A stretch of 32,029 bases of DNA from Planctomycetota bacterium (lineage in GTDB: Bacteria > Planctomycetota > Phycisphaerae > UBA1845), in NCBI GenBank assembly GCA_030616775.1, contig JAUWWQ010000050.1, positions 1-32,029 of the forward strand, in the 5' to 3' direction. The notes beneath the pieces are model-generated. The model saw only the letters and a program-made list of their open reading frames with translations. It was not told where the DNA came from and searched no databases. The number at the start of each line of letters is the position of its first letter. Positions within the stretch are counted from its first letter, which is position 1. Of the stretch, positions 15,901 to 24,373 are shown piece by piece. Position numbers and translations under genes: made by a program.

Positions 15901-17226
15901 GTGACGCAAACGAAGACAACCGTGTCGGCGAAGGCCAAACCGATCATTCCGTTGCTGCCGTATCAGCACCAGGATGTGGAATCTGAGGAGCGGTTCCGGT
16001 GGAACTGCTGGGCCAGGCAGACGGGCAAGAGCTTCACCAAGTCGTTGCGGCGGATCCTGCGGGGTCTGAAGCGCCGCCGGACGCAGATTTTCCTCTCGGC
16101 GGGTGAGCGGCAAAGTCGTGAGCTCATGCAAAAGGCGCGGCAACATTGCGCGGCTCTTAAGATCGCCACGGACTACTACGACAACCGGTTCTTCAAAGAC
16201 CTCAGCGTCAAGCAGCTCGAGATCGTTCTGCCGGGCGGCGTTCGGCTCATCGGTCTGCCGGCCAATCCCCAGACGGCACGGGGGTTTACCGGCGATGTGT
16301 TCCTTGATGAATTTGCGATGCACGCCTTCGACCGCGAGATCTGGGGGGCTATGTTCCCTACGGTTCTCCGCGGCGGCGGTGAAGTCGATGTGGCATCGAC
16401 GCCCAAGGGGAAAGGTAACACATTCTATCAGCTCCGACACAACGACCTGTTCTCCACAAGTACGATTACGTTGCCGGATGCCATCTCTCAGGGTTTGGAC
16501 GCGGACGCGGATCAAATGCGTCGGGCGATGGGGGATGAGACCCTCTATCGTCAAGAGTTTCTGTGCGAGTTTATCGACGAGAGCACGGCGCTGCTGACGT
16601 ATGACCAGATAGCAGCCTGCGCGGATCCGACGCTTGCCGTCTGCGGGTCAGTGGGTGAGTTAGCGCAAGACCCGCGGGAGCTGTTTGTCGGTGTAGATGT
16701 TGGCCGGGTGCATGATCTCACCGTGGTGTGGATTCTGGCACACGGTGGTGATGTTTTCACGACCGTTGGGCTGTTTGAACTGGCCGGCGCTCCATTCCGT
16801 GTGCAGTTCGAGCTGCTCACTGAGTTGCTTTCGCTGCGTCGGGTTCGACGCTGCTGTATCGACGCCGGCGGTCTGGGCATGCAGCTCGCGGAGCAGGTAG
16901 TCGAGAGGTTCGGGGGGCATCGTGTCGAAGCGATCACGTTCACACCGGCGCTGAAGTCTCAGATGGCATCGGCATTGCGGATAGCTGTTGAATCGCAGCG
17001 GATTCGAATTCCCAACGATGAGCGCATTCGCAACGACTGGCACAGTGTCGAGCGCACAGTGACGGAGTCAGGTCACTTTCGTTTGACGGCACCGCGCACG
17101 GCGGGCGGGCACGCCGATAGGTTCTGGGCGGCGGTGTTGGCGGTCCACGCCGCCGACGTCGGCGGCGGCCAGGTTGAATCGATGAACGTCGGACCACTGC
17201 ACTTTGCCCGTACGGGGGCCTGGTAG
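15901..17226 (+). CDS. Phage terminase large subunit, Mu gp28-like
   Basis: The 441-residue protein is a DNA-packaging motor and nuclease. The N-terminal ATPase domain has a Walker A-like ARQTGKS (38-44) and a Walker B VFLDEF with Asp136-Glu137, followed by the coupling motif VASTPKG. The C-terminal RNase H-like nuclease begins GVDVGRVHDLTVVW with metal-binding Asp266, and has CIDAGGLG and a late ADRFWAAVLAVHAAD block. This domain order is that of Mu-like gp28 proteins. GTG 15901 is chosen because GGAAAG lies 5 bases upstream; an earlier GTG at 15847 would add 18 residues. It opens a plus-strand block of virion genes. No small terminase subunit is seen upstream. Confidence 0.88.
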   Translation: MTQTKTTVSAKAKPIIPLLPYQHQDVESEERFRWNCWARQTGKSFTKSLRRILRGLKRRRTQIFLSAGERQSRELMQKARQHCAALKIATDYYDNRFFKDLSVKQLEIVLPGGVRLIGLPANPQTARGFTGDVFLDEFAMHAFDREIWGAMFPTVLRGGGEVDVASTPKGKGNTFYQLRHNDLFSTSTITLPDAISQGLDADADQMRRAMGDETLYRQEFLCEFIDESTALLTYDQIAACADPTLAVCGSVGELAQDPRELFVGVDVGRVHDLTVVWILAHGGDVFTTVGLFELAGAPFRVQFELLTELLSLRRVRRCCIDAGGLGMQLAEQVVERFGGHRVEAITFTPALKSQMASALRIAVESQRIRIPNDERIRNDWHSVERTVTESGHFRLTAPRTAGGHADRFWAAVLAVHAADVGGGQVESMNVGPLHFARTGAW

Positions 17227-17228
17227 CT

Positions 17229-17321
17229 GAATGTCGAATGTGGAATGGCGAATAGCGAATGTCAGCGCCGTCAACTGATGCTCCAAGGGCGATGTTTTTC
17301 GCTATTCGCCATTCGACATTC
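17229..17321. repeat. Inverted repeat between terminase and portal genes
   Basis: The right arm (17298-17321, TTCGCTATTCGCCATTCGAC and four more bases) is complementary to the left arm (17229-17258), apart from a short insertion in the left arm. About 40 bases separate them. The arms are themselves made of near-repeats of GAATG(T/G)CGAAT. The element begins just after the terminase TAG and ends before the portal ribosome-binding site, so it would form a large hairpin in a shared transcript. Confidence 0.75.
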
Positions 17322-17350
17322 GCTATTCATGATTTAGGGAGTGTAATTGC

Positions 17351-18625
17351 ATGAAGTGGACACAACGGATCGTCAATGCATTTCGGGCAAATGCAAACAA
17401 CAGGCCCAAGGTCGGGCAGGTGGTCGTACCGCGTGCGGAGGATTCAGTACGTGATTACCCCAGCGCAGGGCTGACACCGTCGCGTCTGGGATCCATTTTG
17501 CAGGAGGCCGACGACGGCTCACTGTCAACGGCTATGCAACTGTTCGAAGAAATGGAGGAGAAGGATGCCCATCTGTTCGCCGTTGCCAACACACGGCGGC
17601 TGGCACTTACAGGTCTCGAGTGGCAGGTGGTCAGCGCAGCCGACGTGCACACCGGTGTGGACCGAGACCGCGCTGATAAGGTCGCGGCGTACTGTCGTGA
17701 GATTCTTGCCGATCTGGACCGGTTGGATGAGGCGTTGCAGCACTTGTCGTTGGCGATTGGGCGGAACATTGCGATCGCAGAGATCGTCTGGGATGTAGCC
17801 GGCGGTGAGCTTCGGCCGGTGGACATAGTCCCGATCGACTTTACCCGCATTGTTTTCGACGAGCTCGATCGCCCACGAATTCTTACGGAAGAGCAGCCGG
17901 AAGAGGGGGTCGAGCTTTTGCCTAACAAGTTTATCGTGCACACCCCGCATAGCGTTTCGGGTCATCCGCAACGTGGCGGTCTGCTGCGGGTCACGGCGAT
18001 GGTCTACCTGGCGAAGAACCTGGCCCTGAAGGACTGGATGATTTTCGCAGAGGTCTTCGGCATGCCGGTGCGCATTGCCCGGTACGAGCCAACGGCTACG
18101 CCTGAGGAGAAGCGCGAACTGCTCCGCATGTTGGAGTCACTGGGCAGCAATGCAGCCGGGATCTTCAGCCGGGCGGTGGAACTGCAAGTGATTGAGGCGA
18201 ACCGGGGGACTATGGGTCCGCCGTACGAGCGTCTGGTGGAGTTTCTGAACCGGGAGATGAGCAAGGCCTGGTTAGGGCAGACGTTGACTACGGACATTGC
18301 CGGGCAAAAGGGATCTTACGCGGTGACGGCGGTGCATGAGACGGTGCGCCAGGACGTTCTGGCGGATGATATGCGGAAGGAGGGTCGCACGATTCGCCGT
18401 GACCTGCTGGAAGTGCTCACTCGTTTGCGCTTCGGTCCGGACGCACCGGTGCCCTGTTTCCGCCGTAAGCTCAAACAACCGTCGGTTCCGGGTGAGCTGG
18501 TGGAGGTGTTGGACACGGCTGTTAATCAACTCGGTGTCAGAGTTCCGTTGGGGTGGGCGCATGATGCGTTGGGTATCCCACAGGCCGGTGAGCAGGAAGC
18601 GACGGTGCCGGGCATGTCGAACTGA
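17351..18625 (+). CDS. Phage portal protein, Mu gp29/DUF935 family
   Basis: The 424-residue product matches the DUF935 portal family, which forms the dodecameric ring through which DNA enters the capsid and to which the neck attaches. Typical blocks are LTPSRLGSILQEADDG, HLFAVANTRRLALTGLEWQV, DWMIFAEVFGMPVRIARYEP, the MLESLGSNAAGIF segment and FLNREMSKAWLGQTLTTDIA. ATG 17351 has GGGAG at 17337-17341 with a 9-base spacer. The gene follows terminase, as in Mu-like genomes, but the expected minor head protein (Mu gpF/gp30) does not follow; the protease comes directly after 85 bases. Confidence 0.9.
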   Translation: MKWTQRIVNAFRANANNRPKVGQVVVPRAEDSVRDYPSAGLTPSRLGSILQEADDGSLSTAMQLFEEMEEKDAHLFAVANTRRLALTGLEWQVVSAADVHTGVDRDRADKVAAYCREILADLDRLDEALQHLSLAIGRNIAIAEIVWDVAGGELRPVDIVPIDFTRIVFDELDRPRILTEEQPEEGVELLPNKFIVHTPHSVSGHPQRGGLLRVTAMVYLAKNLALKDWMIFAEVFGMPVRIARYEPTATPEEKRELLRMLESLGSNAAGIFSRAVELQVIEANRGTMGPPYERLVEFLNREMSKAWLGQTLTTDIAGQKGSYAVTAVHETVRQDVLADDMRKEGRTIRRDLLEVLTRLRFGPDAPVPCFRRKLKQPSVPGELVEVLDTAVNQLGVRVPLGWAHDALGIPQAGEQEATVPGMSN

Positions 18626-18710
18626 TCGCTGGGGGCTCGAGCCTCAACGGGCGCCGGGGACGTTTTAGGTGCGGATGATTGTTGTGCAGGATTGGGAACG
18701 TGAGGTGATG

Positions 18711-19646
18711 ATGGCAAGGGATCAACATATAGCGCCGGATGAGGTCAGCGAAGTGCAAGCGCTTCACTCGGCCTCGCTGTCAGGCGATACGGTGCCGCAA
18801 CGGGTTTTGCTGGCACCGTGGGGACAGGTGGAGAGTACCAACGGCAGTTTCGTGGTCGACGAGGAGTCGGCCCGGCTGGCTGTGGAAGCCTTCGAGGAAC
18901 ACAAGACCGATCTTCCCATCGACTACGAACATCAGACACTGGGCGGCACGTATTCGTCGCCAACGGGAAAGGCTCCGGCGGCCGGGTGGATCAAAGGCCT
19001 TCTGGTGGAGCCGGGTGTCGGCCTGTTGGCCCAGATCGAGTGGACCGACGAAGCCAGAAAGATCCTGGTCGCGAAAGAGTATCGTTATCTCTCACCGGTG
19101 GCGATCATTCGCAAGAACGATCGCAAGCTGGTGGCGATCCATTCGGCCGCTCTGACCAACAAGCCGGCGATCGTGGGCATGCAGCCGATCGTCAACCGCG
19201 TACAGGTCGATGGAGGTGAGGTTGATGAAGACCCGATGGCCGCGCTAAAGAGCGAACTGGGTCTTACCGCAGACGCTGAGCCGCACGAGGTGCTGGTGGC
19301 GGCGGGTCAGCGACTGGCGTTTCTTACGCGCGACGCCAGGCAACGGCATGTTGAACAGCGTCTTGGTGAGGCTATGCGGGCCGGCAAGCTTGTGGAAGCC
19401 CAACGGGCCTGGGCGGAGGCGCTGGTGGCCCGCGAGGAGGAGCTCTTCGACGAGTGGATTCGCACCGCGCCGGTAGTGGTCCAGCCGGGCGCTTCGGCGC
19501 CGCCGGGCGGATTGGACGCCTCTTTGGGGCGTCATCAGGCTACGGCTGCCAAGGCCCGATCGGAGTTTCGGGCGAATCACATTTTGTCGGGCCTGACCAC
19601 CGAGGAGGCCTATGTAGCGGAGGCCTTGCGTGAGGCCAAGTGCTGA
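18711..19646 (+). CDS. Mu-like prohead protease/scaffold (gpI-type)
   Basis: This 311-residue protein resembles the Mu I protease, which matures the prohead, with a scaffold-like C-terminal part. Recognisable blocks are RVLLAPWGQVESTNGSFVVD, LPIDYEHQTLGG (histidine of the active region), AAGWIKGLLVEPGVGL, KEYRYLSPVAII and the AIHSAALTNKPAI block near residue 160. The C-terminal third is helical and charged (RLGEAMRAGKLVEAQRAWAE) and fits a scaffolding segment. The start is uncertain: ATG 18711 has GAGG five bases upstream, while GTG 18669, ATG 18675 and ATG 18708 are in frame. It precedes the decoration and capsid genes as in Mu-like phages. Confidence 0.88.
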   Translation: MARDQHIAPDEVSEVQALHSASLSGDTVPQRVLLAPWGQVESTNGSFVVDEESARLAVEAFEEHKTDLPIDYEHQTLGGTYSSPTGKAPAAGWIKGLLVEPGVGLLAQIEWTDEARKILVAKEYRYLSPVAIIRKNDRKLVAIHSAALTNKPAIVGMQPIVNRVQVDGGEVDEDPMAALKSELGLTADAEPHEVLVAAGQRLAFLTRDARQRHVEQRLGEAMRAGKLVEAQRAWAEALVAREEELFDEWIRTAPVVVQPGASAPPGGLDASLGRHQATAAKARSEFRANHILSGLTTEEAYVAEALREAKC

Positions 19647-19728
19647 TAGGGTAACCACCGATCCGTCAGCGAGTTGAGCGACAGGAGGAAAGGCCCAACG
19701 GGCATTTGTTGAAGAGGATGACATAGAT

Positions 19729-20139
19729 ATGGCACTAACAGCAAACCGAGACGTGGATCACTACATTGATCAGGAGCTTCGGAGCCTCCAGGTTGAGGCC
19801 GACGTGCAGGTGTACAAAGGTGCCCTGCTGGGTCTGACCTCGGGCGGCTACGTTCGACCGCTGATCGCCGGTGATCTGTTCGTGGGCATCGCCTATGAGG
19901 AGATGGACAACAGCGGAGGCGCCGCCGGTGACAAGTCGGTGCGGATATACACACTGGGAGACTTCGGTCACTCGCTGAGCGGGGCGGGTGTATCCAACAT
20001 CGGGGATGCAGTCTACGCCTCCGCGGATGATACCCTGACGTTCACCAGCACCGCCAACTCCTACGTAGGGTATGCCATCGACGTGCCTACGTCGGGTGAG
20101 GTCATTCTGCGGCTGGATACATTCCAATCGGCGCCGTAA
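19729..20139 (+). CDS. Capsid decoration/cement protein, DUF2190-like
   Basis: The 136-residue protein is beta-rich, with the layout of DUF2190 or lambda gpD-like decoration proteins that stabilise the expanded capsid: VYKGALLGLTSGGYVRPLIA, LFVGIAYEEMDNS, IYTLGDFGHSL, IGDAVYASADDTLTFTS, VGYAIDVPTSGEVILRLD. ATG 19729 has a purine-rich GAAGAGG upstream. Its position between protease and major capsid is the usual one. No catalytic residues are expected. Confidence 0.8.
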   Translation: MALTANRDVDHYIDQELRSLQVEADVQVYKGALLGLTSGGYVRPLIAGDLFVGIAYEEMDNSGGAAGDKSVRIYTLGDFGHSLSGAGVSNIGDAVYASADDTLTFTSTANSYVGYAIDVPTSGEVILRLDTFQSAP

Positions 20140-20247
20140 CCGGCCTGAGAGGTTTCCACCGGGAAAGGGAACCTGACTAAGGGTGTAACGCGGCTGTCAC
20201 TAGCGCAATAAAACGTAATCAGTTTACAGAGAGAAAGGAGAGCCTCA

Positions 20248-21171
20248 GTGGCTGTCATCAATACAGGACTTCTGACCAAAGGGCTTCGGAGCGAGTTTTT
20301 CAACCGCTTCGAGGCAACGATGACCTATTACAGGGATCTGGCGACGCGTATCCAATCGAGCTCGGACAGTGAGACATACAAGTGGCTCGGGTCGCTGCCG
20401 CAGATGCGCGAATGGGGGACCGGCCGGGTGGCCAAAGGTCTGGGGACTGAGTCCTATTCGGTCGAGAACCTCAAGTACGAGGCCACACTCGAGGTGGATC
20501 GCGACGAAATCGCGGACGACAAAACAGGGCAGATTCGAATCCGCATCGCCGAGCTGGCCGAGCGGGCGGCTACTCATAGGGATTACCTGATTAGCCAGCT
20601 GTTGATCAACGGTGAGACCGACGGATTCAACAGTTACGACGGGGTCAGCTTCTTCAACGACGCCCACGTTTCCGGTGCCTCGGGCCAGCAAGACAACAAG
20701 CTAACCAGCGACGCCACCGGTCCCGACGACCCCACCATCGAAGAGTTCAAGATGGCACTGAAAGTGGCAATCAGTGCTCTTATGAACTTCAAGGATGATC
20801 AGGGCGAGCCGATGTCGATCTCCGCCACCGGGTTGGCGTGCGTGGTGCCCGCGACCATGTACCTGACCGCGCTGGAGGCGGTGAATGCGACAATGATCAA
20901 TAGCACGTCCAACGTCATCGCCGGAGCGGCGCGAATCATTGCATTCCCCTGGCTGAGCGATCAGAGCAAGTGGTATTTGATCAAGACGGACGGCGTGGTG
21001 CGCCCGTTCATCTTTCAAGACCGCGAGCCGGTGGAGTTTTCGGCTCTGACCGAGGACAGTGACGAGGGTTTCCGTCGCGAGAAGTTCCTGTACGGCGTTC
21101 GGGCGCGCTATCGCATCGCGTACGGCTATTGGCAGCACGCGATCCGGATGGACTTCACCTCACCAACGTAG
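20248..21171 (+). CDS. Major capsid protein, Mu gpT-like
   Basis: The 307-residue product fits the Mu major head subunit (gpT) family. Blocks include NTGLLTKGLRSEFFNRFEAT, WLGSLPQMREWGTGR, YSVENLKYEATLEVDRDEIA, LLINGETDGFNSYDGVSFFN and RYRIAYGYWQHAIR near the end. The GTG at 20248 is preceded by AGGAG at 20236-20240 with a 7-base spacer. A 108-base gap separates it from the decoration gene; it contains a small dyad (AGGTT...AACCT, about 20150-20174) that could tune expression. It is an intact frame with no stop or frameshift, which argues against long decay. Confidence 0.9.
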   Translation: MAVINTGLLTKGLRSEFFNRFEATMTYYRDLATRIQSSSDSETYKWLGSLPQMREWGTGRVAKGLGTESYSVENLKYEATLEVDRDEIADDKTGQIRIRIAELAERAATHRDYLISQLLINGETDGFNSYDGVSFFNDAHVSGASGQQDNKLTSDATGPDDPTIEEFKMALKVAISALMNFKDDQGEPMSISATGLACVVPATMYLTALEAVNATMINSTSNVIAGAARIIAFPWLSDQSKWYLIKTDGVVRPFIFQDREPVEFSALTEDSDEGFRREKFLYGVRARYRIAYGYWQHAIRMDFTSPT

Positions 21172-21231
21172 TGGAACTGGCTGTATAGAGGGACCGGCGG
21201 GCCAAGGAGGTTGCACAGGAGCGGTATGGTC

Positions 21232-21675
21232 ATGGCCTACATCAGCAACGCGGACATAGAGGAACGTCTGGGCAGCGACGCGTACGTGCAGCTTACGGAC
21301 GACGACGGCGACGGTCAGGCCGATGTGGGTGTGGTGGATGAGGCCCGCCTCGGTGCGGAAGGCGAGGTCAACAGCTATCTTGCCCGTCGGTATCAAGTGC
21401 CGATCGACTTGACCACCCACACGGATCTGGCTGACCTGCTGGCGTCATTCACTTTGGACCTGGCGGAATACCGCCTTCGAGCTCGTCGCCCACCGGTGCC
21501 AAAGGATGTTGTGGACAAACGGGCTCAGGCGATCGAGTGGCTGAGGCGTGTGGCTGATGGTTCGTTGGAGCTGCCATCGGCCACGCAGGTCGCCACCAAT
21601 ACGACCCGCGGAACGCTAGGTGCGACGACCGGCGAGGGCCGGCTCCTGTCGCGTGAAGAGTTGTCAGGGCACTAA
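21232..21675 (+). CDS. Phage DUF1320 protein (Mu gp36-like head-tail protein)
   Basis: This 147-residue protein is of the DUF1320/gp36 family, found next to the capsid gene in Mu-like phages and thought to act at the head-tail connection. It has the typical start AYISNADIEERLG, the acidic loop LTDDDGDGQADVGVVDEARL, YLARRYQVPIDL and EYRLRARRPPVPKDVVDKRA. ATG 21232 is chosen from the family start and AGGAG at 21217-21221; ATG 21226 and TTG 21211 are in frame. The stop lies one base before the next ATG, so the two genes are probably coupled. Confidence 0.88.
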   Translation: MAYISNADIEERLGSDAYVQLTDDDGDGQADVGVVDEARLGAEGEVNSYLARRYQVPIDLTTHTDLADLLASFTLDLAEYRLRARRPPVPKDVVDKRAQAIEWLRRVADGSLELPSATQVATNTTRGTLGATTGEGRLLSREELSGH

Positions 21676-21676
21676 C

Positions 21677-22156
21677 ATGGCCACGCCCGACCGAACCACA
21701 ATCAAGGCGGCGATCGAAGAGTTGACCACAAAGCTTCGAGCGAACCTTACGGCCGATCCGCCGACGGCGGCGAAGCCGTTTAGGCGGATTGAGGTGGCCA
21801 CGGGAGGTGTTGAGGAGTATCCGCATCCGTTTTTGACTCTGATGCTTGCGCGCACCCGCCCGGTCGGTGTGATCGAAGACGACAAGTTGCTCGAAGTGTC
21901 GATGGCCTTACGAATGGTAACGGATGTCTCCGCTTCCGATCCCCATGAAGCTATCCTCGACAAGATCGGAGCTATAGAGGATTACTTCGATAGTATTCTC
22001 GACACCGGTGTAATCGAGGGAGCTGAGGGTTTCGACGACCGGGAGTGGACGTTTGATTACCCGCATGCCACGGCGGGGGCGCGGGTGGCATCGGCAGCGG
22101 CCGTACAGACTTTTGTGGTAAAGGTTGAGCGTCAGCACAACCGGGAACCTGCCTAG
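21677..22156 (+). CDS. Phage protein in the gp37 position, possible tail-completion protein
   Basis: The protein has 159 residues from ATG 21677, one base after the DUF1320 stop. It is mixed alpha/beta with no motifs I can name: KAAIEELTTKLRANLTADPP at the start, VEEYPHPFLTLMLA, and an EVSMALRMVTDVSASDPHEA block like that of small tail-terminator or completion proteins, whose sheet and helix pattern it shares. In Mu the gene after gp36 is gp37. Function is inferred from position. Confidence 0.6.
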   Translation: MATPDRTTIKAAIEELTTKLRANLTADPPTAAKPFRRIEVATGGVEEYPHPFLTLMLARTRPVGVIEDDKLLEVSMALRMVTDVSASDPHEAILDKIGAIEDYFDSILDTGVIEGAEGFDDREWTFDYPHATAGARVASAAAVQTFVVKVERQHNREPA

Positions 22157-22168
22157 TAGTATAAGCCC

Positions 22169-22615
22169 ATGATCTGGATACTGGCCACACGCGGGGCATC
22201 GACGAAGTTGCGTTCGTTGCCGTATACCGAAACGACAATCGCGGGCGTTCACAGCGTCGCCTACAAGCCCGGAATAACGCCGGTCCAGTATAGCGGTGGC
22301 GACACGGGCGATGGTGAACTGGGCACCTTTGGCCAAGGGCTGCACCGCATCTGTGGGTTCGTCTTTTCTTACGACGGCTCAGCCGCTGAGACGCTCTTTG
22401 CAATCGACGACGAGATTGACCTGATCATCCGGTACCGGGCAAACGGGCAAGTGCGCAAGCGTACTCTTAAGGATGTGGTTTTTGTGGGGGACGCTGCGGT
22501 GACCATACCGGGCCTTAACGCCGGCGTATCTGAACTAATCGGTGTTCCGTTTCGTGTCCAGATTCCGGAGGGGAGTACGTTGGGCGACCACGTTGAGGAT
22601 ACGGTGGATTCGTAG
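22169..22615 (+). CDS. Phage virion protein, possibly tail-tube-like
   Basis: The 148-residue protein is beta-rich and glycine-rich, with LGTFGQGLHRICGFVFSYDG, EIDLIIRYRANGQVRKRTLK and ELIGVPFRVQIPEGSTLGDH. The hairpin pattern and the closing block resemble small phage tail-tube or neck subunits, but I cannot assign a family. It starts 12 bases after the preceding gene, with weak ribosome-binding context, and its stop is two bases before the next ATG. It is likely co-transcribed with the block. Confidence 0.5.
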   Translation: MIWILATRGASTKLRSLPYTETTIAGVHSVAYKPGITPVQYSGGDTGDGELGTFGQGLHRICGFVFSYDGSAAETLFAIDDEIDLIIRYRANGQVRKRTLKDVVFVGDAAVTIPGLNAGVSELIGVPFRVQIPEGSTLGDHVEDTVDS

Positions 22616-22617
22616 AA

Positions 22618-23064
22618 ATGCCCAGGGACCGATCAACGATTATCCAAGCCGTAGATACGGCGCTGGCTATTCAGGAGGCCGAACTCGCCGAGACGCGGAT
22701 GCGGCAAATGCTGGCTGTTGTCAGCAAGACAGCCACGGGGTTGGGGGATATTGACCAGACTTTTTCGTTGGACCGCAAGTATCGACTGGTGTTCATTCGG
22801 TGCCATTTTAGTGGCAGTTCCGGTACTGCGGCGTTTGCCATATCCGTTGATTCAGCGGCCGGGTCGGCTTATGACACATGTCTGTTCACCATCACTCAGG
22901 CCGGCACCAACAAGGATGTGCATCTGCGTATCGGCCAGGGTGACACGGGCGAGCCATCGGCATGGACTTTCCAGTCCGACGACGGCGTTCGGATTCAATG
23001 GACCAACCCGGATAGCGGAAACATCACCTGGGGGTTGGAGGTTGGCCTTGCGCTGGCTTCCTAG
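22618..23064 (+). CDS. Phage hypothetical beta-sandwich protein
   Basis: This 148-residue protein begins with a short helix (IIQAVDTALAIQEAELAETR) and continues as beta strands: YRLVFIRCHFSGSSGTAAFA, SAAGSAYDTCLFTI, DDGVRIQWTNPDSGNITWGL. The last two blocks resemble the strand repeat of small phage structural proteins found near tail genes. No enzyme motif is present. It sits two bases after the previous stop. Confidence 0.5.
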   Translation: MPRDRSTIIQAVDTALAIQEAELAETRMRQMLAVVSKTATGLGDIDQTFSLDRKYRLVFIRCHFSGSSGTAAFAISVDSAAGSAYDTCLFTITQAGTNKDVHLRIGQGDTGEPSAWTFQSDDGVRIQWTNPDSGNITWGLEVGLALAS

Positions 23065-23077
23065 GAAGGAATAAACG

Positions 23078-23728
23078 ATGCCGAAGACCTATACCGACGA
23101 TGTTGCTCCGGCGCTTCCCTCGTCGATCGATGGGCCGTTCCAAATCGTCGATCCGTCAGATTGTGCAAGCTGGATCAAGGTTGATCCGGCTAATGCCCGG
23201 GTCGCGGCAGCCGGCAACGCCCGACCGATCCGAGTCTTGACTACCGGTTACGGACGCACCTACCTGACCACCATGACGCATTTCATTGGTGTGGCCATGA
23301 CCGCGCGCTACGTGAACGCCGACGATAACGGCGGATTCTATTTATCTCCGATTCGCATACCGGACGACATGGACGTCGGCGAGCCGTGTATTGTCAAGAT
23401 TCTTGTTACGCCTCTCCAGGACGCAACCGACAACGGGCAAGTCGTGCGTTTCGCCCTTACGCACACTCGCGTTACGCTTGAGGGTTCGGAAAGCAGCAGT
23501 ACCTTCGTCTACGACTGGGATGTGCCAGACAACTGGACCACTAGCGACTACAACGTGGTCACAATCGATAACGGAAACGGCCGAAGCTATGAGGCAGATA
23601 CATTTGCAAACGGCGACATCGTGGGCCTGCGGATCTCTCGGCAGGGTGCGGCTACGGAAGATACGTTCAATAAAGCAGTCAAGTTCGCCGAGTATACACA
23701 ACTTGAATATACTGCCAAGGCCTATTAG
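23078..23728 (+). CDS. Phage hypothetical protein, beta-rich, possible fibre or tail-associated
   Basis: The 216-residue product has AAGGA at a good distance from ATG 23078 and is the last of the plus-strand virion genes. It is rich in Asp, Thr and Val and reads as jelly-roll-like strands (YVNADDNGGFYLSPIRIPDD, ARGNARPIRV-like turns, FVYDWDVPDNWTTSDYNVVT). No family was recognised. By position it may be a receptor-binding or decoration protein, but that is not shown by sequence. Confidence 0.5.
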   Translation: MPKTYTDDVAPALPSSIDGPFQIVDPSDCASWIKVDPANARVAAAGNARPIRVLTTGYGRTYLTTMTHFIGVAMTARYVNADDNGGFYLSPIRIPDDMDVGEPCIVKILVTPLQDATDNGQVVRFALTHTRVTLEGSESSSTFVYDWDVPDNWTTSDYNVVTIDNGNGRSYEADTFANGDIVGLRISRQGAATEDTFNKAVKFAEYTQLEYTAKAY

Positions 23729-23967
23729 CAAATAGTGTTCGTGTCCACACCCGGGCAATCGGACGGATCATTTCGCGCACTGGTTCAGATTTCGGGCATG
23801 GCACAGGTCTGCGGCGATCCGTCGGAGCGGATGGGACTACATTCGCAGAGGCAGGCTACAGTAGCCTGTCGCCACGTTTCCGTGATACTACGGCCGGCAG
23901 GGGCGCCAACCGCTACAACTTGATGTGCGGCTGTCTGCGGGGCCGCTACACAATAAACGAGAATGCT
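23729..23967. other. Gap after the phage block
   Basis: No gene with a ribosome-binding site is visible in these 239 bases. A plus-strand frame (about 23840-24026) reads GADGTTFAEAGYSSLSPRFR and continues to a TGA, which could be a decayed piece of a virion gene, but there is no start. The region may be the eroded right edge of the prophage. Confidence 0.35.
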
Positions 23968-24135
23968 CTAAGGATTGATGGTTGCATCGACCGCTGTGCT
24001 GAGAACATCGATGACGAAGGATGAGAGGCTCTGGCGAGCGGCATCCACAACGAAGCCGTTCTCACATCCAGTCAGGACTGTACCGGCAATTGCGGCCAAC
24101 AGCACGATGAGCAACGGGAGTCGGCGCTGGGTCAT
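23968..24135 (-). CDS. Small lipoprotein, 55 residues
   Basis: The frame starts with ATG at 24135 and stops with TAG at 23968-23970, giving MTQRRLPLLIVLLAAIAG and on to ...ATINP. Two arginines, a hydrophobic stretch and the lipobox VLTGC (Cys24) define a signal peptide of the lipoprotein type, leaving a mature peptide of about 32 residues. AAGGGA lies about 8 bases upstream of the ATG on this strand. Small lipoproteins of this shape are frequent in planctomycete genomes. The gene points away from mobA and towards the end of the phage block. Function is unknown; the mature part (DAARQSLSSFVIDVLSTAVD) could form one amphipathic helix. Confidence 0.65.
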   Translation of the reverse strand: MTQRRLPLLIVLLAAIAGTVLTGCENGFVVDAARQSLSSFVIDVLSTAVDATINP

Positions 24136-24373
24136 GGCAAGTTCCCTTCAGAAACCGCAATGATTATCGGATTGTTCGCGGGCAGTCTTGAGTACCCGCT
24201 CTGAAATGGTCGTAGAAGCTGTAGTCGGTGGGTCATTGGGCGCAGCACGTGGGGGCAGCGCACACCATCCACTGTACCTATCTGCACCGTTCGGGTATAT
24301 CCAGCCGTGAGCATCCGCCCGCTGCCGGTTAGCACGGCTGGGTTGGTGGACAGAGCATGTTGGAGCACCGTCT

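Noticed and set aside
15754-16554. 266-codon minus-strand ORF over the terminase gene
   Set aside because: It is an antisense shadow in GC-rich DNA; the plus strand carries Walker A, Walker B and nuclease motifs.
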